Assembly: GCA_026398255.1 (NCBI GenBank)
Contig: JAPLTG010000013.1
Span: forward strand, 1 to 64,000
Length of the DNA: 64,000 nucleotides
Direction of reading: 5' to 3'
Source: Verrucomicrobiota bacterium
GTDB taxonomy: Bacteria; Verrucomicrobiota; Verrucomicrobiia; Chthoniobacterales; Terrimicrobiaceae
This document shows, piece by piece, positions 36,446 to 44,862 of this stretch. The position numbers and the translations under genes are program-made. Under the pieces are notes generated by a model. It saw only the letters and a list, made by a program, of their open reading frames with translations, had not been told where the DNA came from and did no database searches. Positions within the stretch are counted from its first letter, which is position 1. Each line of letters starts with the position of its first letter.

Positions 36446-37651
36446 ATGTCGGTTTTTGATTTGAATTCCAGTGGCGCAAACCGCGTCTGGATCACGGGTT
36501 CATCCGTGTTGGCGGGAGGTTCCTCTTCGAAGGAGGAAGTTTGGGATGCTCTGGCGAAGGACGAGGTTTTGGCCAAGGGCGCGCCGTCACTCACTGAGTT
36601 GGCTTTCGAGGTGGGCTTGGATTCCGGCGATGCGCAGATTGTTTCGCGAACCCAACTCCTCGCACTTTCGGTTGTCGAACGGGCCTGGAAGGCGGCTGGG
36701 CTTCCCGCTTCGCGCAACAAACTCCGAGGCGAGGGAAAAAAAATCCGTCATTCGCGAATCGGTGTCGTGGCCGGAAGTTCGCTCGGCGGGCTTTGTGCGT
36801 TGGATCACGACCTGCGATCGGCGGGCGAGCCGTCGCCATATTCCCTGAGCCGCTGGCGGGGAAATTCGACGGCGGCGGCGGTGGCTTTGAGATTCGGCGG
36901 TGGCGGTGCGGATTTTTCGACCAATGCGGCCTCGGCCACTGGGGCTCAAACGCTCTATCTTGCGGCCATGCTGGTTCGTTCGGGAGTGCTCGATGCGGTA
37001 GTCGCCGTGGCCGCCGACGAAGCGCCCACGGAAGGAGTGCTCACGGCGATGGAGTCGAACCGAAGCGTGGCGCATTCCTCCGAAGCCCGGCCGCTGGGCG
37101 TCTTGCGAAAGGGGATGAAACCCTGCGAGGGCGCGGCGTGTTTGATTCTGGAATCCGAATCCCACGCGTTGGCTCGGGGCGCCAAGCCGTTTGCTGAATG
37201 GCTGGACGGGGCCGCTGGAAACGAAGCGCGACACTTTCTCGCTCCCGATCCCGAGGGGGAGGTTTTGGGGGAACTTCTCGGCCAAATCCTCGGTCGTCCG
37301 GTTTCTGGTGACGCGGAAAAATATTGGGCGTTGCTGCATGCCACGGGAACTCCGCGATTCGATGGAATTGAAATTTCCCGCCTGCGTCGATTTTTCGGAG
37401 ACAGCTTGCCGTGGATCACGGCCGTCAAGCGAACGACCGGCCATGCGCTCGGGGCCTCGGGAATGATCGAGGCTGTGCTGGCGGTGGAAGGCTTGAGACT
37501 TCGAAAAGTGCCTTGCTGGCCATCGAGCACGGACCCTGCGCTGGCGCTGGACTCGGCGCGCCCAGCCAATCCTCCCCAACCGGACTTCGCTCTGTTGATC
37601 GGGCAGGGGATGGGCGGAACCGTGGTGTTGAATCTTCTGGCGCGGCGATAG
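36446..37651 (+). CDS. Beta-ketoacyl synthase homologue, Cys-to-Ser
   Basis: About 401 residues from the ATG at 36446 (an ATG at 36392 overlaps the divergent gene). Thiolase fold. The two catalytic histidines are kept: HATGTP (His298) and KRTTGHALGASG (Lys328, His333). The nucleophile position that reads A-C-A-T-G in active enzymes is A-S-A-T-G here (Ser163, codon TCG). Loss of the Cys prevents normal acyl loading, so this may be a decarboxylase-like or chain-length-factor-type partner. No acyl carrier protein or second ketosynthase is adjacent. Confidence 0.8.
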   Translation: MSVFDLNSSGANRVWITGSSVLAGGSSSKEEVWDALAKDEVLAKGAPSLTELAFEVGLDSGDAQIVSRTQLLALSVVERAWKAAGLPASRNKLRGEGKKIRHSRIGVVAGSSLGGLCALDHDLRSAGEPSPYSLSRWRGNSTAAAVALRFGGGGADFSTNAASATGAQTLYLAAMLVRSGVLDAVVAVAADEAPTEGVLTAMESNRSVAHSSEARPLGVLRKGMKPCEGAACLILESESHALARGAKPFAEWLDGAAGNEARHFLAPDPEGEVLGELLGQILGRPVSGDAEKYWALLHATGTPRFDGIEISRLRRFFGDSLPWITAVKRTTGHALGASGMIEAVLAVEGLRLRKVPCWPSSTDPALALDSARPANPPQPDFALLIGQGMGGTVVLNLLARR

Positions 37652-37660
37652 GGCGCAAAA

Positions 37661-37689
37661 AAAACGCGGCATTTTCATGCCGCGTTTTT
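37661..37689. terminator. Bidirectional terminator between KS and rplK
   Basis: Perfect 12-bp stem AAAACGCGGCAT/ATGCCGCGTTTT (37661-37672 and 37677-37688) with a TTTC loop, A-run on the left and T-run on the right. It serves the convergent ketosynthase-like gene and rplK. Confidence 0.9.
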
Positions 37690-37709
37690 CGGTAATTGTT
37701 TTGGAAGAA

Positions 37710-38135
37710 TTATTCTCCGACTTCGAGGCCCATTTGACGGGCCGTGCCGCAAAGGGTGCGGAAAGCGGCTTCTTCGGTGCGGGCGTTCATGTCCTTCATC
37801 TTCACTTTGACGATGTCCATGACCTGCTTCTTGGTAATTTTTCCGACCTTGGTCTTGTTCGGTTCTTTGGATCCCGAGGCAATGCCGGCGGCTTTTTTGA
37901 GAAGGATCGCGGCGGGTGGGGACTTTGTGATGAAGGTGAAGCTCTTGTCTTTGTAAACCGTGATGACCACCGGGAGAATGTCGCCGGATTGCTTCTGGGT
38001 CGCCGCGTTGAATTCTTTGCAGAATGCCATGATGTTCACACCCTGCTGTCCCAGAGCGGGACCGACGGGTGGAGCCGGGTTTGCGGCGCCGGCGGGAATC
38101 TGCAATTTGATCTGTCCTACGATTTCTTTAGCCAT
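37710..38135 (-). CDS. rplK: 50S ribosomal protein L11
   Basis: 141 residues from the ATG at 38135 ([16 protein letters not shown]). [24 protein letters not shown] is the N-terminal thiostrepton-region signature; the C-terminal RNA-binding domain ends [17 protein letters not shown]... Normal length. It is alone: the usual neighbours secE/nusG and rplA/rplJ/rplL are absent, and a terminator follows directly. It must have its own promoter in the 87 bases toward the peroxiredoxin gene. Confidence 0.97.
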   Translation of the reverse strand: MAKEIVGQIKLQIPAGAANPAPPVGPALGQQGVNIMAFCKEFNAATQKQSGDILPVVITVYKDKSFTFITKSPPAAILLKKAAGIASGSKEPNKTKVGKITKKQVMDIVKVKMKDMNARTEEAAFRTLCGTARQMGLEVGE

Positions 38136-38222
38136 ATGAAAAATGTCCCGCAGTTTTTTGCGGAAAAGGGGCATAGGGAATCACGCCCGGGCCCGGGTTG
38201 ACAAGGAGATTTTGGTTTTATT

Positions 38223-38699
38223 TCAGAGCGAGGCGAGGACTTCGGCGATTTTGTTGAAGTCGGGCAGGTCTTTCGGGGTGGCGGTTTGCTCGCTGTGGCG
38301 GACGACGCCGGCTTTATCGATCACAAATGCCGCACGGGCGGAGGTTGAGCCAAAGCCAAGGAGGTCGGGCAGGAGCACGCCATAGGCTGCTGCGGTTTCC
38401 TTGTTCAGGTCGCTGAGGAGCGGGATTTTGATGCCCTCTTTTTTCGCCCAGGCGTCTTGCGCGAAGGGGCTGTCCACGCTGATGCCGACGACTTCGGCGT
38501 TGAGCGACTCGTATTTCGAGAGGCCGGCGGTGACATCGCAGAGTTCTTGGGTGCAGACGCCGGTGAAGGCGAGCGGGAAAAACAGGATGACGGTATTTTT
38601 TTGGCCGAGATTCGCGGAGAGCGAGTAGTCGGCTGGGCCGCTGGAGGTGACGGTCTTGAGGGTGAATTCGGGTGCTTTGGTGCCGGGTGCGATTGCCAT
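38223..38699 (-). CDS. Thiol peroxidase of the peroxiredoxin family
   Basis: 158 residues starting MAIAPGTKAPEFTL (ATG at 38699). The peroxidatic site is ILFFPLAFTGVCTQELCDV (P-x-x-x-T-x-x-C) with a nearby second Cys four residues on, and SARAAFVIDKAGVV downstream. Resembles AhpE/PrxQ-type one- or atypical two-Cys peroxiredoxins that reduce hydrogen and organic peroxides in the cytoplasm. Between rplK and the DUF2062 gene on the same strand. Confidence 0.9.
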   Translation of the reverse strand: MAIAPGTKAPEFTLKTVTSSGPADYSLSANLGQKNTVILFFPLAFTGVCTQELCDVTAGLSKYESLNAEVVGISVDSPFAQDAWAKKEGIKIPLLSDLNKETAAAYGVLLPDLLGFGSTSARAAFVIDKAGVVRHSEQTATPKDLPDFNKIAEVLASL

Positions 38700-38774
38700 G
38701 ATATTTGGATTGGTTTGAGAGCCGCGCATTGTGTCCGGCGCGGGCGGGATGTCAATCGCCGGACTTCGGTGAAA

Positions 38775-39365
38775 TCAATGGCCGTCCGGCTCGGCGGTCT
38801 CGAGGAGCTTTTTCGGAAGGGCGTCGCGGAGGGCATGGAGGGCCTTGCGTTTTTTTGCCGCCTCGATGCGGGAGAAAATCCCATCCCACACGATGAGAGA
38901 GATGGGGTAGGAAACGAGAGCAAGAATTATTGCGGACGGCAGGATTCCGAGCATGTAGGGCAGCGGGGCGGCGGCGAGGGACGAGAGGAGTTGGCCGTCG
39001 GCGATATGGATTGGGTCGCGGCCCATCATCAGGCATCCGAGCCGGTATTGGAGATAGACGATGAAGGGGGTCGTGAAGGGATTGCTGATCCAGGTGCCGG
39101 TCATGGCGGCGGGGACATTGACGCGGGTGATGTAGGCGATGATCCCGGCGCCGAGCATTTGGAAGGGCAGGGGGGGCATCAGGGCGAAAAAAGCCCCGAG
39201 GGCTATGCCGGAGGCGAAGCGTTGGCGGGTGGGTTGCCAGAGTTCGGAATCGAATAACCTGTCTCCGAAAAGCCGGTGGACCATCGTCCCCTTGATGTGC
39301 TTTCGGCGGGGGAGATGACGGAGGTATTTGCCGAGTTTGGTTCGGCGCCAGTGGATGGGTTTCAT
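38775..39365 (-). CDS. DUF2062 membrane protein
   Basis: 196 residues. ASGIALGAFFALMPPLPFQMLGAGIIAYITRVNVPAAMTGTWISNPFTTPFIVY is the characteristic DUF2062 core: two to three transmembrane helices with a P-P-P-x-Q and an SNP-TT-P loop. An extra hydrophobic segment lies at about 140-160, and the ends are basic and cytoplasmic. Function unknown; in other bacteria such proteins are often near glycosyltransferases. Divergent from glnB. Confidence 0.85.
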   Translation of the reverse strand: MKPIHWRRTKLGKYLRHLPRRKHIKGTMVHRLFGDRLFDSELWQPTRQRFASGIALGAFFALMPPLPFQMLGAGIIAYITRVNVPAAMTGTWISNPFTTPFIVYLQYRLGCLMMGRDPIHIADGQLLSSLAAAPLPYMLGILPSAIILALVSYPISLIVWDGIFSRIEAAKKRKALHALRDALPKKLLETAEPDGH

Positions 39366-39415
39366 TGCTACCGCTTGGGATGGTCTTGGGACTTGCCAGC
39401 GAACATCGCTTCTGA

Positions 39416-39769
<354 letters not shown>

Positions 39770-39790
39770 GGTCGGCTCCGTTTCTGACGG

Positions 39791-40636
39791 GTGAACAATT
39801 TTCAAGCCTTCATCCTCGGCCTTGTCGAGGGACTTACCGAGTATCTGCCAGTCAGCTCGACCGGGCATTTGCTCGTCACCCAAAGGCTACTCGGGATCGA
39901 CTCGAGCAATTCGGCGGACGCCTTTGCGATCTGCATCCAAGTCGGGGCGATCCTGGCCGTTCTTGGGCTCTACCGCCTGCGCGTGTGGAAAATGACGCTC
40001 GGGATGCTCGGTCGTGATGCGGAAGGACGCCATCTCGCGCTCAGTATCATCCTCGCCTTCCTGCCCGCTGCGGTGATCGGATTGCTCCTCGAGAAGACGA
40101 TCAAAAAATACCTCTTCGGCGGCGAGGAATGGGGTCTCTGGCCTGTCGTGGCGGCTTGGTTTTTCGGCGGCGTGGCGATTCTGGCGGTGACGATATTTCG
40201 CCGGATGCGCGGGATTGCTCCCCGTTCTGGCTTTGAGCTCGAGCAAATCACCTGGCGCATGGCATTTCTCATCGGGCTCATTCAATGCCTCGCCATGTGG
40301 CCCGGGGTGAGTCGGAGTCTGCTGACGATTGTCGGCGGCTTGTTGGTCGGCTTGTCCGTGCCGGCCGCCGTGGAGTTCAGTTTTTTACTGGGGGTCGTCA
40401 CGCTCACGGCGGCCACGGCCTACGATGGTTTGAAATACGGGCAGGAAATGCTCGAGCACTACGGTGCTGTTCCTTTGCTCATCGGCCTCGGCGCGGCATG
40501 GCTCTCGGCGGTGATTGCGGTGAAGTGGATGGTCGGCTACCTGAAATCCCACGGATTGGAGATCTTCGGTTGGTATCGCATCGCCGCCGCGATTGTGGTG
40601 GCGGCGTGGTTGCTGTGGCCGACGATGTTCAAGTGA
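39791..40636 (+). CDS. uppP: Undecaprenyl-diphosphatase
   Basis: 281 residues from a GTG at 39791, an integral membrane enzyme with about eight helices. It recycles the lipid carrier for peptidoglycan by dephosphorylating undecaprenyl diphosphate. Both conserved motifs are present: GLVEGLTEYLPVSSTGHL near the N-terminus and WPGVSRSLLTIVGGLLVG mid-protein (Glu, Ser, Arg catalytic). Twenty-one bases after glnB. Confidence 0.96.
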   Translation: MNNFQAFILGLVEGLTEYLPVSSTGHLLVTQRLLGIDSSNSADAFAICIQVGAILAVLGLYRLRVWKMTLGMLGRDAEGRHLALSIILAFLPAAVIGLLLEKTIKKYLFGGEEWGLWPVVAAWFFGGVAILAVTIFRRMRGIAPRSGFELEQITWRMAFLIGLIQCLAMWPGVSRSLLTIVGGLLVGLSVPAAVEFSFLLGVVTLTAATAYDGLKYGQEMLEHYGAVPLLIGLGAAWLSAVIAVKWMVGYLKSHGLEIFGWYRIAAAIVVAAWLLWPTMFK

Positions 40637-40674
40637 GGACTTCCTTTTCGCGGGGGCCTCTTTAGTTTCGCGCC

Positions 40675-41082
40675 ATGCAGGAAACGATTTTGCCCGATTT
40701 GCAGGCGTGTGTCCTTTGCGAGGATGTGCGGCAAGAGGCGAGCGGCCAGCAAACCCTGGTTGGCATCATCGGCATGATTCCAGCTCCGGCGATTCCGCTC
40801 GGTTTTTTCAAGCTCTGCCTCTGGACGCGCTGGTGTGGCGGCATCGGCGAATTCACCCAGCACTCGGCGATCCTCAACCCCGAGGACGAGGAACCCATTG
40901 CTTCCAGCGAGGTGTATTTCCAACTTCCTGCCCTCGATGCCCACGCCACGAATGTCCATGTTTTCGGGGGAATTCAATTCACCCGCCAAGGGATCTACAC
41001 CGTCGAGATCAAGATCGACGGCGAACTCCGCCTCCGCTTTCCGCTCCCTGTTGTTCCTTTGCAGGCCTTGCCGGAATCCTAA
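40675..41082 (+). CDS. DUF6941-like protein
   Basis: 135 residues. Opens PDLQACVLCEDVRQEASGQQTLVGIIG and ends with a small beta-sandwich (TRQGIYTVEIKIDGELRLRFPLPV). The arrangement resembles what I recall of the DUF6941 family, uncharacterised proteins frequent in Verrucomicrobia and Planctomycetes. Four Cys/Trp-containing turns (CVLCED, CLWTRWCGG) may be structural. Start 38 bases after uppP, probably the same transcript. Confidence 0.7.
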   Translation: MQETILPDLQACVLCEDVRQEASGQQTLVGIIGMIPAPAIPLGFFKLCLWTRWCGGIGEFTQHSAILNPEDEEPIASSEVYFQLPALDAHATNVHVFGGIQFTRQGIYTVEIKIDGELRLRFPLPVVPLQALPES

Positions 41083-41119
41083 AAAAAGAAGCGCGGCCCC
41101 CCTTTCGGAAGGCCGCGCT
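41081..41119 (-). terminator. Terminator for the Cys-rich gene pair
   Basis: Nine-bp stem AGCGCGGCC/GGCCGCGCT (41090-41098 with 41111-41119). On the minus strand it is followed by CTT and a T7 run (A7 at 41081-41087 on the plus strand). It terminates the small minus-strand genes and gives weaker termination for the plus-strand gene. Confidence 0.8.
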
Positions 41120-41138
41120 CGTGATTTAGCGGAGTGCG

Positions 41139-41291
41139 TTACTTATTGCAGTTTTTGCACTCGTCGCACTTGCCTTTGCAGCAGGTGGCGCAGTCTTTAT
41201 CCTTGCAGCATTCGGGGCATTTCGACCCGGCAGCTTGCAACGAACCGACGGCCACAAGGGCAACGGCGATGGCTGTGAGAATGAATTTCAT
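41139..41291 (-). CDS. Tiny exported Cys-rich (metallothionein-like) protein
   Basis: 50 residues. It starts MKFILTAIAVALVAVGSLQA, a full signal peptide, leaving a mature part of about 30 residues with nine cysteines in CPECC, CATCC, CKGKCDEC and CKNC patterns plus several Lys. Such C-x-x-C/CC spacing suggests metal binding or a redox-active exported peptide; no named family can be assigned. It lies 64 bases downstream of another Cys-rich exported protein and ends at a strong terminator. Confidence 0.75.
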   Translation of the reverse strand: MKFILTAIAVALVAVGSLQAAGSKCPECCKDKDCATCCKGKCDECKNCNK

Positions 41292-41355
41292 ATTGGATTC
41301 TTTCTTTGAAATTTCTTTTTGGGTTCCGTCCGGAAAAACCGGACCCGTCGCGAAG

Positions 41356-41679
41356 TTAGGCCAGGTCTCGTGGTGGGGGAGTGGGTGGCTTCGCGAAGCG
41401 TGCCTCGGCCACCAAAGCGCTGGATGGCCAGCAAACGGCCTGAAAATTGGGAGCCGGGATTTGGACTTTGGAAAAATCGGCGATCAGGGAAGCGCTGGCG
41501 GGTGCAGTGGGGCAGGTTCGGCAACCGCAGGCGGCCATGGGCATGGGCTCGGATGGATCGGCGCAGCAGCAATTCGAGAAGTCGTCGTGCGGATGGGGAG
41601 TGGCGGGTAAGAGAGCAATCATCGGAAAGGCGAGAGACGCCACCGAGAAGAGGACTGCGATTGTTAGCACCTTGACCAC
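41356..41679 (-). CDS. Small exported Cys/His-containing protein
   Basis: 107 residues with a signal peptide (VKVLTIAVLFSVASLAFPMIALLPA). The mature part has HPHDD, a CCC cluster, MPMAACGCRTC and further Met/His, then a Pro-rich C-terminus. The residue choice (Met, His, Cys) fits periplasmic copper/heavy-metal binding, which is inference. Directly upstream of the 50-residue Cys-rich gene, so probably one transcript. Confidence 0.7.
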   Translation of the reverse strand: MVKVLTIAVLFSVASLAFPMIALLPATPHPHDDFSNCCCADPSEPMPMAACGCRTCPTAPASASLIADFSKVQIPAPNFQAVCWPSSALVAEARFAKPPTPPPRDLA

Positions 41680-41782
41680 GGAAGAAAGCTAGGCGTTTTC
41701 TTGCGCGGCGCAAGGGGTGGCAAGTTTCGGTTCGACGGACGAGGAGGGATCGTCCAGTTTCTGGACCCTTTTTTAAACGACC

Positions 41783-43633
41783 ATGCTGACTCTTTCGCAA
41801 GTAACCAAATCCTATGCTGGGCGTGTCCTGTTTGAGGATGCCGCCCTGCAGGTGAATGTCCGAGACCGTATCGGCCTCATTGGTCCGAACGGTGCGGGCA
41901 AATCCACTCTCTTCGGGCTTCTGCTCGGACACGACGAACCGGATGATGGCGTGGTGGTGACGCAGCGTGGAACGCGAGTGGGCTATCTGCCTCAAGAAAC
42001 GGCCTCGGTGAGCGCGCACACGGTGATGGAACTTGCCGCCGGGCCTGAGGCCGACGGGCGCGCGGAGGCGATGGCGAAGCGGATTCTTTCCGGACTCGCA
42101 TTTCGCGAGGGGGACTTCCACCGGCCACTTCGCGAGCTGAGTGGCGGCTGGATCATGCGGGCGCACTTGGCGCGGTTGCTCGTCGAGGAGCCGGATTTGT
42201 TGCTGTTGGATGAACCGACCAACCACCTTGACCTGGAAACCCTCGGATGGTTTCAAAACCATCTCTCGGGATATCCCGGTGCGATTTTGGCGATTTCGCA
42301 CGACCGGGAATTTTTGAACCTCATCTGCAAAGGGATTGTCGAAATTCGTCACCGCAAACTCGTCCGCTACCACGGAAACTACGATGCGTGCCTAGAGCAG
42401 AAAAAGGCCCGCGAGGAGCAACACCTCGCCGCGTATCGCAACCAGCAGCGCGAGATCGCGCATCTAGAGAGTTTCATCAATCGCTTCCGTGCCAAAGCCA
42501 GCAAGGCCGCGCAGGCCCAAGACCGCATTAAGCAACTCGCCCGCATGGAGCGGATCGAGGCTCCGGAGTCCGACGAGGCGACCGTTCATTTCCGTTTTCC
42601 CCAACCGCCGAGGGGTGGTCAGCGGGCCATTGCGCTGAAGGGTGTGAAGCAGGCCTACGGCGAGCATGTGGTTTACGAAAACCTCGACCTGGAAGTGGAG
42701 CGGGGCCAGCGCACGGTGTTGGTCGGTCCGAATGGCGCGGGCAAATCCACTCTTCTGAAAATTCTTGGGGGTCTGGTTGAGTTGTCGGGCGGCGAGCGCG
42801 TTCCGGGCCATAATTGTTCCATCGGCTATTTCGCCCAGCACCGGGCGGAGGGGCTGGATGCCAAACGCAGCATTCTCGCCGAGGTGCAATCCATCGCCCG
42901 CCCGGTCCCTGAGCAGGCGGCGCGCACCGTCCTCGGGGCATTTCTTTTCCGGGGAGACGATGTGTTTAAGCCGATTGGTGTTCTCAGCGGTGGAGAAAAA
43001 AGCCGTGTGGCGCTGGTGAAACTCCTCCTCGATCCGCCGAACTTTCTTTTGCTCGACGAGCCGACCACGCACCTCGACATGCCCAGCATTGATGCGTTGA
43101 TCAACGCGCTCAAACCCTACGAGGGGACGATTTTTTTCGTGAGTCACGATGTGCATTTCATTCGAGCCATCGCAACCTCGGTGATCCATGTGCAGGCCGG
43201 AACACTCACTCCCTACGCGGGTGGCTACGAGTATTTCCGGGAGAAAACCCAGGCTGTTGGTGGCGAGCGGGCCGCCACGGTTGCAAGTCTTGGAAATTTC
43301 CAGCCGGATCGGGTGGAAGAAAAATCCAGCGAGGGGCCGAAGCTCGGCCTCAAGGAAATCAAAGCCCAGCGCCGCGCCGAAGCCGAGGCACGCAAGGCAG
43401 AGTCCGCCGCCCGCCGCGCCATCGAGAAGCGGGCGATCGATCTCGAGCGCGAGATCTATGCTATGGAAAATCGCCAGCGCGAGCTGACGGCGATCCTTGA
43501 GAGTCCCGGAACCTATGAAAACCCTGGGCTGGCGATGGAGACAAACCGTGAGCTGGCAGGGGTCGGCGACGCTCTCGAAAAAGCGAACGCCGACTGGATG
43601 GCCGCTCAGGCGGAACTTCAGGCAAAAGCCTGA
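41783..43633 (+). CDS. ABC-F family ATPase
   Basis: 616 residues with two ATP-binding cassettes and no transmembrane helices: Walker A GLIGPNGAGKST (~32-43) and VLVGPNGAGKST (~311-322), signatures LSGGW and LSGGEK, Walker B LLLLDEPTNHLDLETL and LLLDEPTTHLDMPSID. The linker between domains (EQKKAREEQHLAAYRNQQREIAHLESFI) is the charged helical P-site tRNA-interaction motif. The C-terminal ~100 residues are a coiled coil. Uup/YheS-like, acting at the ribosome. Converges on the aminopeptidase gene with 9 bases between stops. Confidence 0.93.
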   Translation: MLTLSQVTKSYAGRVLFEDAALQVNVRDRIGLIGPNGAGKSTLFGLLLGHDEPDDGVVVTQRGTRVGYLPQETASVSAHTVMELAAGPEADGRAEAMAKRILSGLAFREGDFHRPLRELSGGWIMRAHLARLLVEEPDLLLLDEPTNHLDLETLGWFQNHLSGYPGAILAISHDREFLNLICKGIVEIRHRKLVRYHGNYDACLEQKKAREEQHLAAYRNQQREIAHLESFINRFRAKASKAAQAQDRIKQLARMERIEAPESDEATVHFRFPQPPRGGQRAIALKGVKQAYGEHVVYENLDLEVERGQRTVLVGPNGAGKSTLLKILGGLVELSGGERVPGHNCSIGYFAQHRAEGLDAKRSILAEVQSIARPVPEQAARTVLGAFLFRGDDVFKPIGVLSGGEKSRVALVKLLLDPPNFLLLDEPTTHLDMPSIDALINALKPYEGTIFFVSHDVHFIRAIATSVIHVQAGTLTPYAGGYEYFREKTQAVGGERAATVASLGNFQPDRVEEKSSEGPKLGLKEIKAQRRAEAEARKAESAARRAIEKRAIDLEREIYAMENRQRELTAILESPGTYENPGLAMETNRELAGVGDALEKANADWMAAQAELQAKA

Positions 43634-43642
43634 TTCTCGAGA

Positions 43643-44809
43643 CTATTTCCGCAGGTCGAGGATGTAGTCCGAGGGCTCGTAGTTTTCGATGAGCACCTTG
43701 GTCTTGCCGTCGCGGTGCATGCGAGCCTGGGTGACCCAGATTTCCGAGGTTTTGTGCGGCGCGAAGAGGATGTCGTCGTGCGTGGCGTTCAAATGCTCGG
43801 CGAATTTGTCGGGGGTGAGTCCACCGCCGAGATGGTCGCTTCGGCCAGTGGCGACATGGATCGTTCCAAGGATTTTTTCGTCCTGAATGTCGCGGCCCGA
43901 GGTGGGGAGGATTTGGGTGCCGAAGCCGAGTTCACCCAGTTCGCCAGTGACTGGGTCGGAGACGAGCTTGGCGTTGTGGGCGGTGATGGTGTCGGCGTCG
44001 CCGTTGAGGAGTTCGGCTTTCTGGATGCGGCCGTTGGCGACATGCATGAGGCCGATCGTGCCGTTTTCGTAGCGCATCGGAAATTGCCCGCTCGCGCCGG
44101 TGGGGACGAAATAAATTTCGCCTGCCGGGAGGTTGGCGACATCGGGTTCATCGCCCCGGCAGAGTCCGTGGCTTTTTTGAGCCTCCTGCCCGCCGAGTTC
44201 CAATCGGAGCGTGTGAGTTTTTCCGGAGTAGAGGAAATCGATCTCCACCCAATCCGCCTTCGTCATGCCGAGCCGCATTTTTTCGGCATCGATGCTGACA
44301 TCGTCATAACTGACCGAGAGGCCGGTGCGGAGGATGGTGGGGTTCACTCCATGCAGGGTGGCGCCGCGGAATTTGTATTGCTTCGCGAACGCGGTGAGCG
44401 GCGCGGTGGCCGAGTAGGTCGAGACGCAAAGGATGATGTCGTGATCGGGGTAGATGTCCTTTTCCAGGCTCACGCTGGTGCCTTCGGGTGTCACAGCCTC
44501 GTCGGGGAGGTCGAGGTTGCTGCCGCCGGTGATCTTGTAAGCGAAGATGCCGCCGCCCTGGAGTCCGAGTTCCTTCATGACGCGGGCATGAAGCGGCTTG
44601 TGGAAAAAGTTCACCGCGTTCGCTTGGATCGGGAGTTCGGGGTTTTTGAGAAACGCGAAATTTTTCATCCGAGCGGGATCGGGCAGGTCGATCAGGATAC
44701 AAATCCGCTGCCCCTCGCGGGGTGCAAAGGTGCTCTTGAGAAGGGTGGATAGATCGAAGGTTGGAAATACCCGGCGTGCGGCTTGCTCTTGAATAGTCGC
44801 TGATTTCAT
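43643..44809 (-). CDS. Aminopeptidase, M29-like
   Basis: 388 residues from the ATG at 44809. Large N-terminal Rossmann-like half (EGQRICILIDLPDPARMKNFAF, HDIILCVSTYSATAPL) and a C-terminal half with DEPDVANLPAGEIYFVPTGASG, ELGFGTQILPTSGRDIQDEKILGTIHVATGRSDHLGG. That is the pattern of aminopeptidase T/leucyl aminopeptidase-like proteins with metal-binding Glu, His and Asp. Likely a cytoplasmic metallopeptidase; assignment to M29 is by resemblance. Confidence 0.75.
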   Translation of the reverse strand: MKSATIQEQAARRVFPTFDLSTLLKSTFAPREGQRICILIDLPDPARMKNFAFLKNPELPIQANAVNFFHKPLHARVMKELGLQGGGIFAYKITGGSNLDLPDEAVTPEGTSVSLEKDIYPDHDIILCVSTYSATAPLTAFAKQYKFRGATLHGVNPTILRTGLSVSYDDVSIDAEKMRLGMTKADWVEIDFLYSGKTHTLRLELGGQEAQKSHGLCRGDEPDVANLPAGEIYFVPTGASGQFPMRYENGTIGLMHVANGRIQKAELLNGDADTITAHNAKLVSDPVTGELGELGFGTQILPTSGRDIQDEKILGTIHVATGRSDHLGGGLTPDKFAEHLNATHDDILFAPHKTSEIWVTQARMHRDGKTKVLIENYEPSDYILDLRK

Positions 44810-44862
44810 GGACCCATCATTACGACCTTGGAATCGATGACGATTCAATTTTCCTCACGAAT

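Noticed and set aside
38190-38215. TTGACA after a CCCGGGCCCGGG palindrome as a promoter
   Set aside because: TTGACA points rightward into the 3' end of the peroxiredoxin gene on the opposite strand and no -10 box follows.
43715-44752. 345-codon plus-strand open frame opposite the aminopeptidase gene
   Set aside because: Shadow of the minus-strand aminopeptidase; no start context or motif.
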